A DNA stretch of 64,000 nucleotides from Trebonia sp963811335. GTDB taxonomy: Bacteria > Actinomycetota > Actinomycetes > Streptosporangiales > Streptosporangiaceae. The position numbers and the translations under genes are program-made. Where the stretch lies: the NCBI GenBank assembly GCA_963811335.1, contig CAWERB010000004.1:54021-118020 (forward strand). Reading direction: 5' to 3'. Below the pieces are notes generated by a model, which saw only the letters and a program-made list of their open reading frames with translations, did not search any database and was not told where the DNA came from. This document shows positions 1-7,919 of this stretch, one piece after another (within the stretch, counting starts at the first letter, position 1; each line of letters starts with the position of its first letter).

Positions 1-270
1 CTGGAGCCGGACGCTGCGGCCCCGGACGCTCCGTTCGACGAGGCGGTGGCCGGCGAGCGGCGCGCCCGGCTGCTGGCGGCGGTGAACGAACTGCCGGACC
101 GGGAGCGGCGGGCGCTGGTGTGCCGCTACTTCCTGGATCTGTCCGAGGCTGAGACGGCGCAGGTGCTGCGATGGCCGCTAGGCTCGGTGAAGTCCCGCAC
201 TTCCCGCGGCCTGGCCCGGCTGCGCGAGCTCGTCGGGCCAGAAGACCTGGGCCGGGTGTCTCATGGCTGA
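1..270 (+). CDS. RNA polymerase ECF sigma factor, 3' part (region 4)
   Basis: The reading frame is open from the first base, so this is the C-terminal part of a gene that begins upstream of the window. It encodes a sigma-70 region 4 helix-turn-helix: the stretch NELPDRERRALVCRYFLDLS, then SEAETAQVL and the recognition helix GSVKSRTSRGLARLR. This is the ECF form that contacts the -35 element. Region 2 is not visible. The stop overlaps the next start by 8 bases, which implies translational coupling to the downstream membrane protein. That arrangement is typical of a sigma/anti-sigma pair. The ECF subgroup cannot be assigned without region 2. Confidence 0.85.
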   Translation: MEPDAAAPDAPFDEAVAGERRARLLAAVNELPDRERRALVCRYFLDLSEAETAQVLRWPLGSVKSRTSRGLARLRELVGPEDLGRVSHG

Positions 271-1051
271 GTCTTCCGAGCCAAGTCGCGCACCGCAGTG
301 GCGGGACGCGCTAGCTTCCGAGCTCCGCGCGCTAAGCCTCCGGCTCGACGTGCCGCCCGCCGGCGAGCAGGCCACCACCGTCCGCCGGCGCCTGGAATCG
401 CAGCCGCGCCCGGAGGCACTCGCCAAGCCGGCCGCCCGTCAGCGCGCGCGGATCCTGCATCCGCGGTGGCGCGCCGCCCTGATCGTGGCGCTGACCCTCG
501 TCGCCCTGGCCGCGGCGATCCCGCAGAGCCGCGCGGTGATCGCCCACGTGCTCCGGTTCGACGGCGTGGAGCTCCGCCAAGCGCCCGGCCCCTCCCCGGG
601 GCCGCACCCGTCCCTGCCCGGCGAGCAGCAGATGCCGCTCGGGCAGGCGCGCCAGCATGTCGCCTTCCCCATTCTCGTGCCGACGAAGCTTGGCCAGCCA
701 GCCGCGGTCACCGTCAGCGACGGCGGACGGGTCGCGACACTGGTCTACGATCGCACGCCGTACGGCCAGGTGCGGCTGGACGAATTCGACGGCCACCTGG
801 ACCCGGTCTACTTCGAGAAGTTCGCCCAGTTCGGCAGCGTCACCAAGGTCAGGCTGAACGGCACGGAAGGACTGTGGGTCACCGGCCCGCAGGAGATCGT
901 GTACGTCCGCAGCGACGGCATGATCGCGGCGGCCTCGGCCCGGCTCACCGCCGGCAGCACGCTGATCTGGGGCACGCCGCGGGTCGCCCTGCGCCTGGAG
1001 GGCGGCTTCAGCGAGGCGGCCGCGCTTGCCGTCGCCGCCTCCGTTCGCTGA
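263..1051 (+). CDS. single-pass membrane protein, putative anti-sigma factor partner
   Basis: This 262-residue protein starts inside the end of the sigma-factor gene. It has a cytoplasmic N-terminal segment of about 70 residues, one transmembrane helix (WRAALIVALTLVALAAAI, about residues 69-87) and a roughly 170-residue exterior domain. That topology and the 8-bp overlap fit an anti-sigma factor. I do not see the HxxxCxxC zinc-binding signature of ZAS proteins, and the exterior part has no domain I recognise. The exterior domain contains a short Pro-rich linker (GPSPGPHPS). The role as sigma antagonist is inferred from context only; it could instead be a signal-responsive membrane protein co-expressed with the sigma factor. 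Confidence 0.6.
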   Translation: MAESSEPSRAPQWRDALASELRALSLRLDVPPAGEQATTVRRRLESQPRPEALAKPAARQRARILHPRWRAALIVALTLVALAAAIPQSRAVIAHVLRFDGVELRQAPGPSPGPHPSLPGEQQMPLGQARQHVAFPILVPTKLGQPAAVTVSDGGRVATLVYDRTPYGQVRLDEFDGHLDPVYFEKFAQFGSVTKVRLNGTEGLWVTGPQEIVYVRSDGMIAAASARLTAGSTLIWGTPRVALRLEGGFSEAAALAVAASVR

Positions 1052-1129
1052 ACCGGGCGCTGCCTGCCGGGAACCTGCCGCCTGGCTGCGGTGTACACCC
1101 AGGCGAGGCCTGCGGAAGGAGCCACCGGA

Positions 1130-2137
1130 ATGCTGCGCAGATTCATCGTCCTTACCTCCCTCGCCGCGGGCACGGCCATCGCCGTCGCCGCGGCGGTCGC
1201 CACCCCGGCGCTCGCGAAGGGAGCAACCCAGGCGAGCATCACCGGCCCGGGCCTGGCCCGTCCGGTTACCATCTCCGCGCAGGGCGAGGCCCTGCCGGGA
1301 CAGGGCGACACGCTCTCCAGCCTCGCCGAGCAGACCGGCCTGTTCACGGTGCTGTTCGGCCCCGGTAGCGGCACGCCGGGCGAACCGTCCCCGCTGCGCA
1401 CGCCGCCAGCGGCGGCCTCCCTCGGACCGAAGTACATCCTCACCTACACGGTGCCCGGCGTCACCCCAGAACCAGGCCAGCCGGCCGGGCAGATCCGCCA
1501 GTACCTGTACCCTCGCGCAGCCGGCGGGCCGATGGTCTACACGCTGCCAGGACAGCAGGGCTTCGGCCAGCCGCTGCAGGCTGCCGGATGGCTCCGCGGC
1601 ACCCCTCAGCTGACTGCCACCCTGACGCGGCTCGGTGTCCCGGCCGGCGCCTCGCTCCCGTCCACCCCCGGCTCCGCGGCCTCGGTCTCCGCGACCCCCG
1701 CCCCGGCCGCCGCGCCAAAGCCCGGCGACACCACAGCCCCGGCCTGGCTGATCGCCACGATCGTGTCCGCCGTCGTGATTGCGATCGCCGGCACCGCCTG
1801 GTGGCTACGCCGACGCTTCCGGCCAGCGAATGACCGGCCTGCGACTGGCCAGGCGGCCACCGAGGAGACAGGCGCTGGAGCTTTACCGGGGGGCCGAGAA
1901 TGGCGGGGTGGGAACGGCCAAGGGGGCGTGAGCATCGGGCGCTCGATGCTGGGCATGCTGAACCTGAACCACTCAGCCGCGGTCGGCTGGCACGAGATAG
2001 TTCTCTCGGCAAGCAGGCGGATTACAGGAACGCCGCTCAGCGCCGTTTGCGCTCCCGATGGATCTGCTCTATCGCCAGGACCAGGCATAGCAGGAACAGA
2101 TCGTCCTCCCCGTCAGCCGTGTCGACCTCGAAGGTAG
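1130..2137 (+). CDS. exported membrane-anchored protein, unknown function
   Basis: I place the start at ATG 1130, which is preceded by GGAAGGAG. The protein then begins with a clear Sec signal peptide (MLRRFIVLTSLAAGTAIAVA, cleavage near ALAKG). A short extracellular domain and an Ala/Pro-rich linker follow, then a C-terminal transmembrane helix (WLIATIVSAVVIAIAGTAWW) and basic residues. It is the third gene after the sigma factor and its membrane partner and may be a target or sensor of that system. The last ~80 codons after the helix have an unconvincing composition, and the end overlaps the convergent LOR gene by about 100 bp, so the true stop may be earlier or lost to an indel. No family recognised. 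Confidence 0.6.
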   Translation: MLRRFIVLTSLAAGTAIAVAAAVATPALAKGATQASITGPGLARPVTISAQGEALPGQGDTLSSLAEQTGLFTVLFGPGSGTPGEPSPLRTPPAAASLGPKYILTYTVPGVTPEPGQPAGQIRQYLYPRAAGGPMVYTLPGQQGFGQPLQAAGWLRGTPQLTATLTRLGVPAGASLPSTPGSAASVSATPAPAAAPKPGDTTAPAWLIATIVSAVVIAIAGTAWWLRRRFRPANDRPATGQAATEETGAGALPGGREWRGGNGQGGVSIGRSMLGMLNLNHSAAVGWHEIVLSASRRITGTPLSAVCAPDGSALSPGPGIAGTDRPPRQPCRPRR

Positions 2138-2510
2138 AGGGCAGGATGTCCTGCCTCGACAGCGTGGCGACAACTCGCTCTCCCTTGCTGATGGTGTACT
2201 GCCAGCCCAGGAAACTGCCCTGAGCGACGAACTGCCCGGACGGCGAGTCGACTGTGCAGTTGTTCCAGCCGAGGAACTGATGCCGCACCTCAGCGACCTG
2301 CTCCCCGTCGATGATCACCTGATGCCAGCTAGTGAACGGCGTCCTGGTGATCTGCGCCGTTCGCTGCCCGGCCGGCTCGGTGATGGTCAGGGACTGCGTG
2401 ACGCCGAAGTTGCCGCGGACCTGGTAGCGCAAGTCGCCAGACTCCCCGGTGATGTCGAAGTCCTGGAGCGCAGACCACTGCCGGGAGACGAGATACCGCA
2501 TACGGCGCAT
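2037..2510 (-). CDS. LURP-one-related (LOR/YxjI-type) family protein
   Basis: The 157-residue product has the alternating beta-strand pattern of the LURP-one-related/YxjI family (tubby-like barrel): MRYLVSRQWSALQDFDITGE, then repeated strands such as GNFGVTQSLTI, FTSWHQVIIDG and FLGWQYTISKGERVVATLSR. The length fits the family. These proteins have no established enzymatic function; binding of membrane lipids has been suggested for the fold. Two in-frame starts exist (2510 and 2501); homologues usually begin directly with MRY, which favours 2501. It is convergent with the preceding exported-protein gene. Confidence 0.75.
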   Translation of the reverse strand: MRRMRYLVSRQWSALQDFDITGESGDLRYQVRGNFGVTQSLTITEPAGQRTAQITRTPFTSWHQVIIDGEQVAEVRHQFLGWNNCTVDSPSGQFVAQGSFLGWQYTISKGERVVATLSRQDILPSTFEVDTADGEDDLFLLCLVLAIEQIHRERKRR

Positions 2511-2969
2511 GTAACCACACAGGGATGCTTTCCGTCCTGCGGCGACCCTGGGCCCCGGCCCGCCGGCGGCGAACCCATACAGGTCGACCCGATCTGCGCG
2601 GCCTTCGCGATCATGCCCGAGGAGCTGCCACCCGCCCAGATCGGCGGGGACCGCTGAACGGGCACCGCCTGGCGCGGCTGACGCTGGGAGTCTGTGTAGT
2701 TAACGAGATAGGCCCGGCCCCGGGGCCTGCGTGGCACTGGGCGGGCCGTCCGGCGCGAACTACGACCGGCCGGTCGGCATCGGCCCGCTGATCACCGTGG
2801 ACACGACCGGGCCGGTCGACGTCGCGTCCGTCGCCGCCGACGTCCGCCGCCTGCACGCCAGCCGGACAGGCTGACCTCGCGGGCGACGGGCGGGCCCCCG
2901 ACGCCATGGCGGGCTAGCTCTTGGCGGTGAGCTGCGAAAGGCCCGGCCGAGATGGCGAGCGGGGAAGAG
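2511..2969. other. non-coding stretch with possible gene remnant
   Basis: These 459 bases separate the LOR gene from the nitroreductase-like gene. No complete gene with a start signal is evident. A short plus-strand frame at 2704-2874 looks coding in composition and is listed separately. No convincing promoter palindrome or hairpin was seen. Confidence 0.4.
2704..2874 (+). pseudogene. possible 3' fragment of a decayed gene
   Basis: This open frame without a start codon ends at TGA 2872-2874. It reads like the C-terminal end of a normal actinomycete protein (ALGGPSGANYDRPVGIGPLI, later VDVASVAADVRRLHA). Third-codon GC bias is strong and regular. Upstream, the frame is closed by a TAA at 2701. 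I could not assign a family. It may be a relic left by deletion, or chance. Confidence 0.2.
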
Positions 2970-3425
2970 TCATGCTGGCCGGGGCGTAAGGATGACGATC
3001 GGAAGTGCCCGTGGGGTGCGCTGCTGGAATCGTCCCCAGGCAGGGTGATACCGGGCCGCCTGGGCCCATAGCCGTTGGCGTTCGCCATCGCCTGGCTCGC
3101 GGGCCCGCACCTTGATCTTCTCCGGCCCTACCTGGATCTCGGCGTCGGGGAAGGCGCGCAGGTTGTGGACCCATCCCGGGTTACGTGAGCCCCCGCCGTT
3201 GCTGCCGACGACGACAAAGCTCCCGTCGTAGGGCATGTATGTCAGCCCTGAGGTCCGCCTCTTGCCGCTCTTGGCCCCGACGTGGTGCAGCAGCAGCATC
3301 GGCGGATGCCCGGGGACGTGATGGCCGACCCGGCCCCCGGTCGCCTGGTACAGCGCCTCGTGAGCGCGCCTCAGGCGGCTCCGCGCCGACTCGCTCCGAT
3401 CAGGTTGGCCCAGGCGCTCAGTCAT
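2970..3425 (-). CDS. deazaflavin (F420)-dependent nitroreductase family protein
   Basis: The product has the Ddn/DUF385 split-barrel signature: the substrate/cofactor region PPMLLLHHVGAKSGKRRTSG, then SFVVVGSNGGG, NPGWVHNLRAFPDAEIQVG and a C-terminal RTPRALPIVIL. Family members bind F420H2 and reduce quinones or nitro compounds, usually at the membrane face. I choose the ATG at 3425 because GGGAG lies just upstream; an in-frame GTG at 3455 would add ten residues. The gene stands alone. Its substrate cannot be inferred, but two other probable F420 enzymes occur in the window, so the host very likely makes F420. Confidence 0.85.
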   Translation of the reverse strand: MTERLGQPDRSESARSRLRRAHEALYQATGGRVGHHVPGHPPMLLLHHVGAKSGKRRTSGLTYMPYDGSFVVVGSNGGGSRNPGWVHNLRAFPDAEIQVGPEKIKVRAREPGDGERQRLWAQAARYHPAWGRFQQRTPRALPIVILTPRPA

Positions 3426-3737
3426 GTCTCCCTGCCCCGCAGCTTCCACTATCACCTTCCGGGGAGGTTAGCCTAGGACCGCCTCGTCGGCATAGGGCCG
3501 GCGAGGCCGTCAAAGACGGGGCGAGCGCGCTTTCCCAGGCGGCGGCGGGCGCCGGAACTGGTGCAGCGGGCGGCTACGGCCGCTGGCGGCGCGCTGCCGG
3601 GGCTGCGGGGGTTCGGTCACTTGCGTCGCCTGGCATCGTTTAGTGGTCCGGCCCCACCTGGATTGCTCGGGGCAGGCGGTGGTGAACAGCCAGGTCGACG
3701 CCAGCGGCGATCGACGTCACGGCGGGAGGTAGCGAGC
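3426..3737. other. intergenic region, nothing recognised
   Basis: These 312 bases lie between the divergent nitroreductase-like and enoyl-CoA hydratase genes. They must carry both promoters, but I see no convincing -35/-10 pair or palindrome. The only clear signal is the Shine-Dalgarno-like GGGAGG at 3724-3729 before the hydratase ATG. Confidence 0.4.
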
Positions 3738-4763
3738 ATGCGCGAGAGCCAGGCGCCTGAGGTCCGCGACTTCGGGCAGGTCACGTTCCACATCGAAGGT
3801 CCCCTCGGGATCATCACCCTCAACCGGCCCGAGGTGCTCAACGCCCAAGGCTACGAACTGCTGGCCCAGGTTGACCAGGCGTTCGACCTGGCGCAGGCCG
3901 ACCAGGCTATCCGCGTAGTCATCGTGCGCGGCGCGGGTGGCGTGTTCTCGGCCGGCCACGACCTGACCCCAGGCCAGCAGCGGGCCGACGACCCGCTGGA
4001 GCGGTACAACGAGTTCAAGAAGTACAACCTGGACCTGCTGCTCAAGTGGCGCGACTTTCCCAAGCCCACGATCGCGATGGTCGACGGCTACTGCATCTAC
4101 GCCGGGTGGATGCTGGCGGCCGTCATGGACCTGGTGTTCGCCTCCGACCGGGCGCAGTTCCTTGGCGGGTTCGTGGAGTACAACTCCATCCCCTGGGACC
4201 TGGGCTTCCGCAAGGCCAAGGAGATCTGTTTCGAGAGCCGCTTCATGACCGCCGCGGAGTGCCAGGCCGATGGCTTCGTCTCCCGCGTCTTCCCCGCGGA
4301 AGACCTCGAGCGTGAGACCCGCGCCTTCGCCCGCCGCGTCGCCGAGAACCACCCGTTCACCCTCCGGATGGCCAAGCTGCAGATCAACAAGGCCCAGGAC
4401 GCCCAGGGCTTCCGGTCACTGCTTGAGGACAGCCTGGGCGACTACGTCGCCATGATGTTCACGCCCGGCTTCAGCGCCATCCTGGAGGACAAGAAGCGCC
4501 TGCGCGCCGTCGACCTCGCTGTCCGCGGCCGGCGAGGCGAGCGCTACGGCCAGGACGGCGCCACCGGCCGGGACGGCGCCGGGTTACCACGCGCCCCCGC
4601 GGCAACAGGCTTACCAGTAAATTTTTCGCTTCAGGTAAACTTTTCACCGGATGTAAAGAAAAGACGTTCGGAACGTCTTTTCTTTACCGGTCGTGAGATG
4701 TTTACCAGTAAATCCGCGGCGCGGCCCGGCCCGCCGGCCGGCCTGCGCCCGCGAACGCCTTAA
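3738..4763 (+). CDS. enoyl-CoA hydratase/isomerase family protein
   Basis: This crotonase-fold enzyme acts on acyl-CoA thioesters. Motifs are GIITLNRPEVLNA near the N-terminus, the oxyanion-hole segment GGVFSAGHDL, PTIAMVDGYCIYAGWMLAA, and the C-terminal FESRFMTAAECQADGFVSRV. In the second oxyanion segment the usual GxAxGGG is replaced by YCIYAGWML, as in some divergent members, so hydratase activity is not certain. ATG 3738 is chosen because GGGAGG precedes it. The conserved domain ends near codon 260. The following ~80 codons are low-complexity and include an AT-rich inverted-repeat island, so the natural stop may have been lost. The stop TAA shares three bases with the convergent sigma-factor stop. 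Confidence 0.85.
   Translation: MRESQAPEVRDFGQVTFHIEGPLGIITLNRPEVLNAQGYELLAQVDQAFDLAQADQAIRVVIVRGAGGVFSAGHDLTPGQQRADDPLERYNEFKKYNLDLLLKWRDFPKPTIAMVDGYCIYAGWMLAAVMDLVFASDRAQFLGGFVEYNSIPWDLGFRKAKEICFESRFMTAAECQADGFVSRVFPAEDLERETRAFARRVAENHPFTLRMAKLQINKAQDAQGFRSLLEDSLGDYVAMMFTPGFSAILEDKKRLRAVDLAVRGRRGERYGQDGATGRDGAGLPRAPAATGLPVNFSLQVNFSPDVKKRRSERLFFTGREMFTSKSAARPGPPAGLRPRTP
4611..4713. repeat. AT-rich island with perfect 17-bp inverted repeat flanked by 12-bp direct repeats
   Basis: A perfect inverted repeat at 4653-4669 (GTAAAGAAAAGACGTTC) and 4671-4687 is separated by one base. The 12-mer TTACCAGTAAAT flanks it at 4611-4622 and 4702-4713. The island is far richer in A+T than anything nearby and sits in the final codons of the hydratase frame, just before the convergent sigma-factor stop. 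It could be a bidirectional terminator, an operator or a small inserted element. Confidence 0.85.
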
Positions 4764-5752
4764 GCAGGCGGCCTTCCTCGGTGAGCTCCATGATCCGCGG
4801 CAGCCTCCCGGTGGCTGGCCGGAGGGCTGACCGGGACCAGCTTGCGGCCGCTGGCGACCGCGCGCAGCTTGTCGGGGTTGGCGAGCAGCTGGATGGCCGT
4901 GATGCGGCCGTCGGCGATGGCCATCGTCACCACGGCGACCGGCTGGCCGCCCGCCGAGATCAGCGTGCCCGGGGTGCCGTTGATCTCGGCCGCGTCGATG
5001 CTCATCGCCGCGATGTCAGTGCCCATGTAGGGCCGGGTGGCAATGCCCGCGATGAACCGCGCCACCTTGTCGGCGCCGGTGATCGGCCGCAGCGCGGCCT
5101 TCGCCTTCCCGCCGCCGTCGGTGAGCAGGGTCACGTTGGGAGCGAGCGCTGACATCAGGCCCGCGATGTCACCGCCCGCGGCGGCGATGATGAACCGCTC
5201 GGTGACCTCACGCTGCTGGTTCCAGTCCACGTCGAACCGCGGCCTGCGCGCCTGGACGTGCTCGCGGGCCCGGTGGGCCAGCTGCCGCACCGCGGCGTCC
5301 GGCCGGCCGAGCGCGGCGCCGATCTCGGCGTGGGAGAACCCGAACACCTCCCGCAGCACGAAGACCGCGCGCTCGTCCGGCGTCAGCGACTCGAGCACCA
5401 CCAGCATGGCCATCGACACCGACTCGGCCAGCTCGGCCCGTTCGGCGGGGTCCGGTCCTGCCTCGGTCAGCAGCGGCTCAGGCAGCCACGGGCCGACGTA
5501 GGCCTCCCGGTGCGCCCGCGCGGCGCGCAGCCGGTTGAGCGCCGTGTTGACCACGACCCTGGCCAGGTAGGCCCGCTGGTCGACGACGTGCGAGCGGGGT
5601 GCGGCCGACCAGCGCAACCAGGCGTCCTGCACCGCGTCCTCGGCGTCGGTGATCGTGCCGAGCATCCGGTAGGCCACCGCGAACAGGAAGTCCCTGTGGG
5701 CCTCGAAGACGCCTGCGTCGCTCACCGCAGGCGCGTCGCTCGCGTCAGGCAC
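4760..5752 (-). CDS. ECF41-type (SigJ-like) sigma factor with fused SnoaL-like C-terminal domain
   Basis: Region 2 (FEAHRDFLFAVAYRMLGTIT, DAEDAVQDAWLRW) and region 4 (LTPDERAVFVLREVFGFSHA, then AAVRQLAHRAREHV) are followed by a SnoaL-like domain. All three ECF41 signatures are visible: WLPEPLL in the linker between regions 2 and 4, DGGGK in the C-terminal domain and NPDKL near the end. In this family the C-terminal domain modulates core binding in place of an anti-sigma factor. The start is GTG 5752, which overlaps the stop of the upstream partner gene by one base, so translation is coupled. A matching promoter lies before the partner gene, which implies autoregulation. Confidence 0.92.
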   Translation of the reverse strand: MPDASDAPAVSDAGVFEAHRDFLFAVAYRMLGTITDAEDAVQDAWLRWSAAPRSHVVDQRAYLARVVVNTALNRLRAARAHREAYVGPWLPEPLLTEAGPDPAERAELAESVSMAMLVVLESLTPDERAVFVLREVFGFSHAEIGAALGRPDAAVRQLAHRAREHVQARRPRFDVDWNQQREVTERFIIAAAGGDIAGLMSALAPNVTLLTDGGGKAKAALRPITGADKVARFIAGIATRPYMGTDIAAMSIDAAEINGTPGTLISAGGQPVAVVTMAIADGRITAIQLLANPDKLRAVASGRKLVPVSPPASHREAAADHGAHRGRPPA

Positions 5753-6351
5753 TATCGCCGACCACCCGGCCGGCCGCACCTGGTGCTCGCGGGAACGGTG
5801 CTCGCCGGAATCTCGCAGCGGTCCTTGAAACCCTGCGCCGTGAGCCCGAGCGCGGCGTTGATCCGTGACCGCAGGTTCTCCACCGCCACGATCGCGGTCA
5901 GCTCGACCAGCTGCGCCTGGCTGAGGTGACGGCTGAGCCGTCCCGTCATCTCGTCGGTGACGCCCGGCGGGGTGGCCGTCATCGCCTCGGCGTACTCGAG
6001 TACGAGCCGTTCCAGCTCGGTGAAGGCGCCGCTGTCGCGCCAGTGCGGGACGGCGCGGATCTTCTCGGCCGGCACCTCGTGCTCCATGACGGACTCCCAG
6101 TACCCGAAGTCCATGCACCACGAGCAGCCGATCGTCACGGCCGCCATCATGACAGCCAGGTCCTTGAGCCCCCGGTCCAGCTTGCGCCACCGCTCCACCT
6201 GGAGCTCGAAGAGCCCGTAGGCGAGGCCCACCTGCCTGTTGTGCGCTACGGCGGCCACCGGATCGAGCACGGTGCCGTACCTGCGGCGGCTGAACCGGGA
6301 GGCGAGCCGGTAGCTCAGCGTCCTTGGCGGGTCAAGCGATATGCGCGCCAT
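5752..6351 (-). CDS. carboxymuconolactone decarboxylase (AhpD-like) family protein, ECF41 partner
   Basis: This 199-residue all-helical protein has the AhpD-type redox motif GCSWCMDFGYWE (CxxC), followed by AIVAVENLRSRINAALGL. Known ECF41 sigma factors are linked to a carboxymuconolactone decarboxylase, oxidoreductase or epimerase gene, and that gene is the documented sigma target. This gene is cotranscribed with the sigma factor, its stop overlaps the sigma start, and a TGTCACA promoter lies 60-70 bases upstream of its ATG. The CxxC suggests a peroxidase-like or thiol redox role rather than true lactone decarboxylation; the actual substrate is unknown. Confidence 0.9.
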   Translation of the reverse strand: MARISLDPPRTLSYRLASRFSRRRYGTVLDPVAAVAHNRQVGLAYGLFELQVERWRKLDRGLKDLAVMMAAVTIGCSWCMDFGYWESVMEHEVPAEKIRAVPHWRDSGAFTELERLVLEYAEAMTATPPGVTDEMTGRLSRHLSQAQLVELTAIVAVENLRSRINAALGLTAQGFKDRCEIPASTVPASTRCGRPGGRR

Positions 6352-6388
6352 GACAGGGTCCTTCCTTGCGCCGCGTTCCTGCCTACCA

Positions 6389-7918
6389 TTAGGACACGCG
6401 CGGGCCGGGCGGATGTGACAGCCGCGAACTCGAAGTGGACGCGTCAGATGGCGCCGGGGAGCTGGTAGGCCATTCGGCCAGGGTTTCCAGGTAGGCCGTC
6501 CGGACCTGCGCGATCCGTTCCCGCAGGTTCAGCAGCGTCCAGCCCGCGACGCTGACGGGCGGCAGCACGGCGATGTCGACGGTACCCGGGTTGAGCTTTG
6601 CCGTGTTCCGGCCCGCCACCAGCTCAGAGTTCCTGATCACGATCGGCACGACCGGCAGCCCGGCCGCCATGGCGATGAGGAAGGCCCGCTTCTTGAACGG
6701 GCCTACCGACTCGGTGTCAAGGCGGGTTCCTTCCGGGGCGATCAGGATCGACAGCCCCTTACGCGCGGCCGCCTCAAGAGGCCTGAGTGCGGCGGCTGTT
6801 CCCGGGTGGTCGCGGTCGACGAACGCGACGTCGAGCAGCTTCCCGAGCTGTCCGAACACGCGGCTGCTCGCCATCTCCCTCGTGGCCACCCCGGTCCAGT
6901 TGTCCTTGACCAGCGCGGCCACGAGGAACACGTCGACGTTACTGCGGAAGTTGAACAGGAAGACCGCGGGCCGCCGCTCGGTCAGGTGCTCCGCTCCCGT
7001 CACGTTCAGCTTGACGCCGCTCAGCGCGAGGACCGTCCCCGGCCAGAACCTGGTGAGGAAGTTGACCCCGGCGCGCTTGTTGCGCCGCACCAGCCCGACG
7101 CCGAGCGCGACGGCGGCCAGCGGGCCGAGGGAGCTGAAGCTGGCCAGCCGACGGGCCAGCCCGAGCGGGCCGCCGCTGCCCCGGCTCCTGAACCGCATGA
7201 CGGGCCAGTCGCTGCGGACGGCGACCTTGGCCAGCTGGGGCCCCGGGTTGACCGGCCGCGGGTGGCCGACCAGGCGCATGAGGCTGAGGTCTTCGTCGCC
7301 GTCGGCGTAGAAGTAACTCGACCCCAGGTTAACCTGATGATCCGCGGCGAACTGCTGCACGCCGCTGGCCTTGGTGGGGCCCCACACCACGGGCTGTTCG
7401 ATCTCGCCGGTCAGTATCCCCTGCTCGTCCGCCACGAGCCGGTTGCACACGATGTACTCGATGCCGAGGTAGCGAGCCACCGGCGCCACCTGATTGGTCA
7501 GCGCGGACGAGCTCAGCACCACGGTATGTCCCCGGCGCTGATGAGCCCGGACAAGCTCGCGCATTTCCGGGTAGATCAGGTCAGCCACGGACTGCCGGAA
7601 GATGCGCTCCCCCATCTCGTCGACCTCCCGCGCGAGCCGCCCCTTGACGGTGAGGGCGCTGCTTTCGATCAGGGTCTCGAACGCTCGCCTGCCGAGCCGG
7701 AACTGCACCGCGAGGTCCACGATCGTCAGGAACTCGACCACCCGCAGGTCCCGGCGGCGCAGCCGGTCCCTCGTATGGGCCGCGGCGGTGTACCCGGCGA
7801 CCAGCGTCCCGTCCAGGTCGAAGAACGCGCCGATATCCGGGCCCTCGGGACCCGCGTCAACTTCCGCCGCCGGCCCGACGAGCCGCGGCGGCGGGTAAGC
7901 GTCGTTCGCGTCGCCCAC
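6389..7918 (-). CDS. HAD-IB hydrolase fused to 1-acylglycerol-3-phosphate acyltransferase (PlsC-like)
   Basis: The N-terminal half is a HAD-IB phosphatase: motif I AFFDLDGTLV, motif II VVLSSSALTNQVAPVARYLG, motif III DGDEDLSLMRLVGHPRPVNP. The C-terminal half is a PlsC acyltransferase with the glycerol-phosphate binding block IAPEGTRLDTESVGPFKKRA and GLPVVPIVIRNS. The fusion is common in actinobacteria and acts in phospholipid synthesis. The catalytic HX4D box reads FNFRSNVDVF, with Phe (codon TTC) where His is expected, so acyltransferase activity is doubtful unless the base is wrong. I choose GTG 7918, directly after the lipid-kinase stop; an ATG at 7957 would overlap it by 38 bases. Confidence 0.88.
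   Translation of the reverse strand: MGDANDAYPPPRLVGPAAEVDAGPEGPDIGAFFDLDGTLVAGYTAAAHTRDRLRRRDLRVVEFLTIVDLAVQFRLGRRAFETLIESSALTVKGRLAREVDEMGERIFRQSVADLIYPEMRELVRAHQRRGHTVVLSSSALTNQVAPVARYLGIEYIVCNRLVADEQGILTGEIEQPVVWGPTKASGVQQFAADHQVNLGSSYFYADGDEDLSLMRLVGHPRPVNPGPQLAKVAVRSDWPVMRFRSRGSGGPLGLARRLASFSSLGPLAAVALGVGLVRRNKRAGVNFLTRFWPGTVLALSGVKLNVTGAEHLTERRPAVFLFNFRSNVDVFLVAALVKDNWTGVATREMASSRVFGQLGKLLDVAFVDRDHPGTAAALRPLEAAARKGLSILIAPEGTRLDTESVGPFKKRAFLIAMAAGLPVVPIVIRNSELVAGRNTAKLNPGTVDIAVLPPVSVAGWTLLNLRERIAQVRTAYLETLAEWPTSSPAPSDASTSSSRLSHPPGPRVS
6395..6420 (-). promoter_or_regulatory. putative ECF41 promoter
   Basis: On the minus strand TGTCACA (6414-6420) matches the ECF41 -35 element exactly. 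CGTG at 6395-6398, 15 bases further on, is close to the CGTC -10 consensus. The distance to the partner gene ATG (6351) is about 40 bases. The element overlaps the region just past the stop of the upstream acyltransferase gene. Confidence 0.7.
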
Positions 7919-7919
7919 G

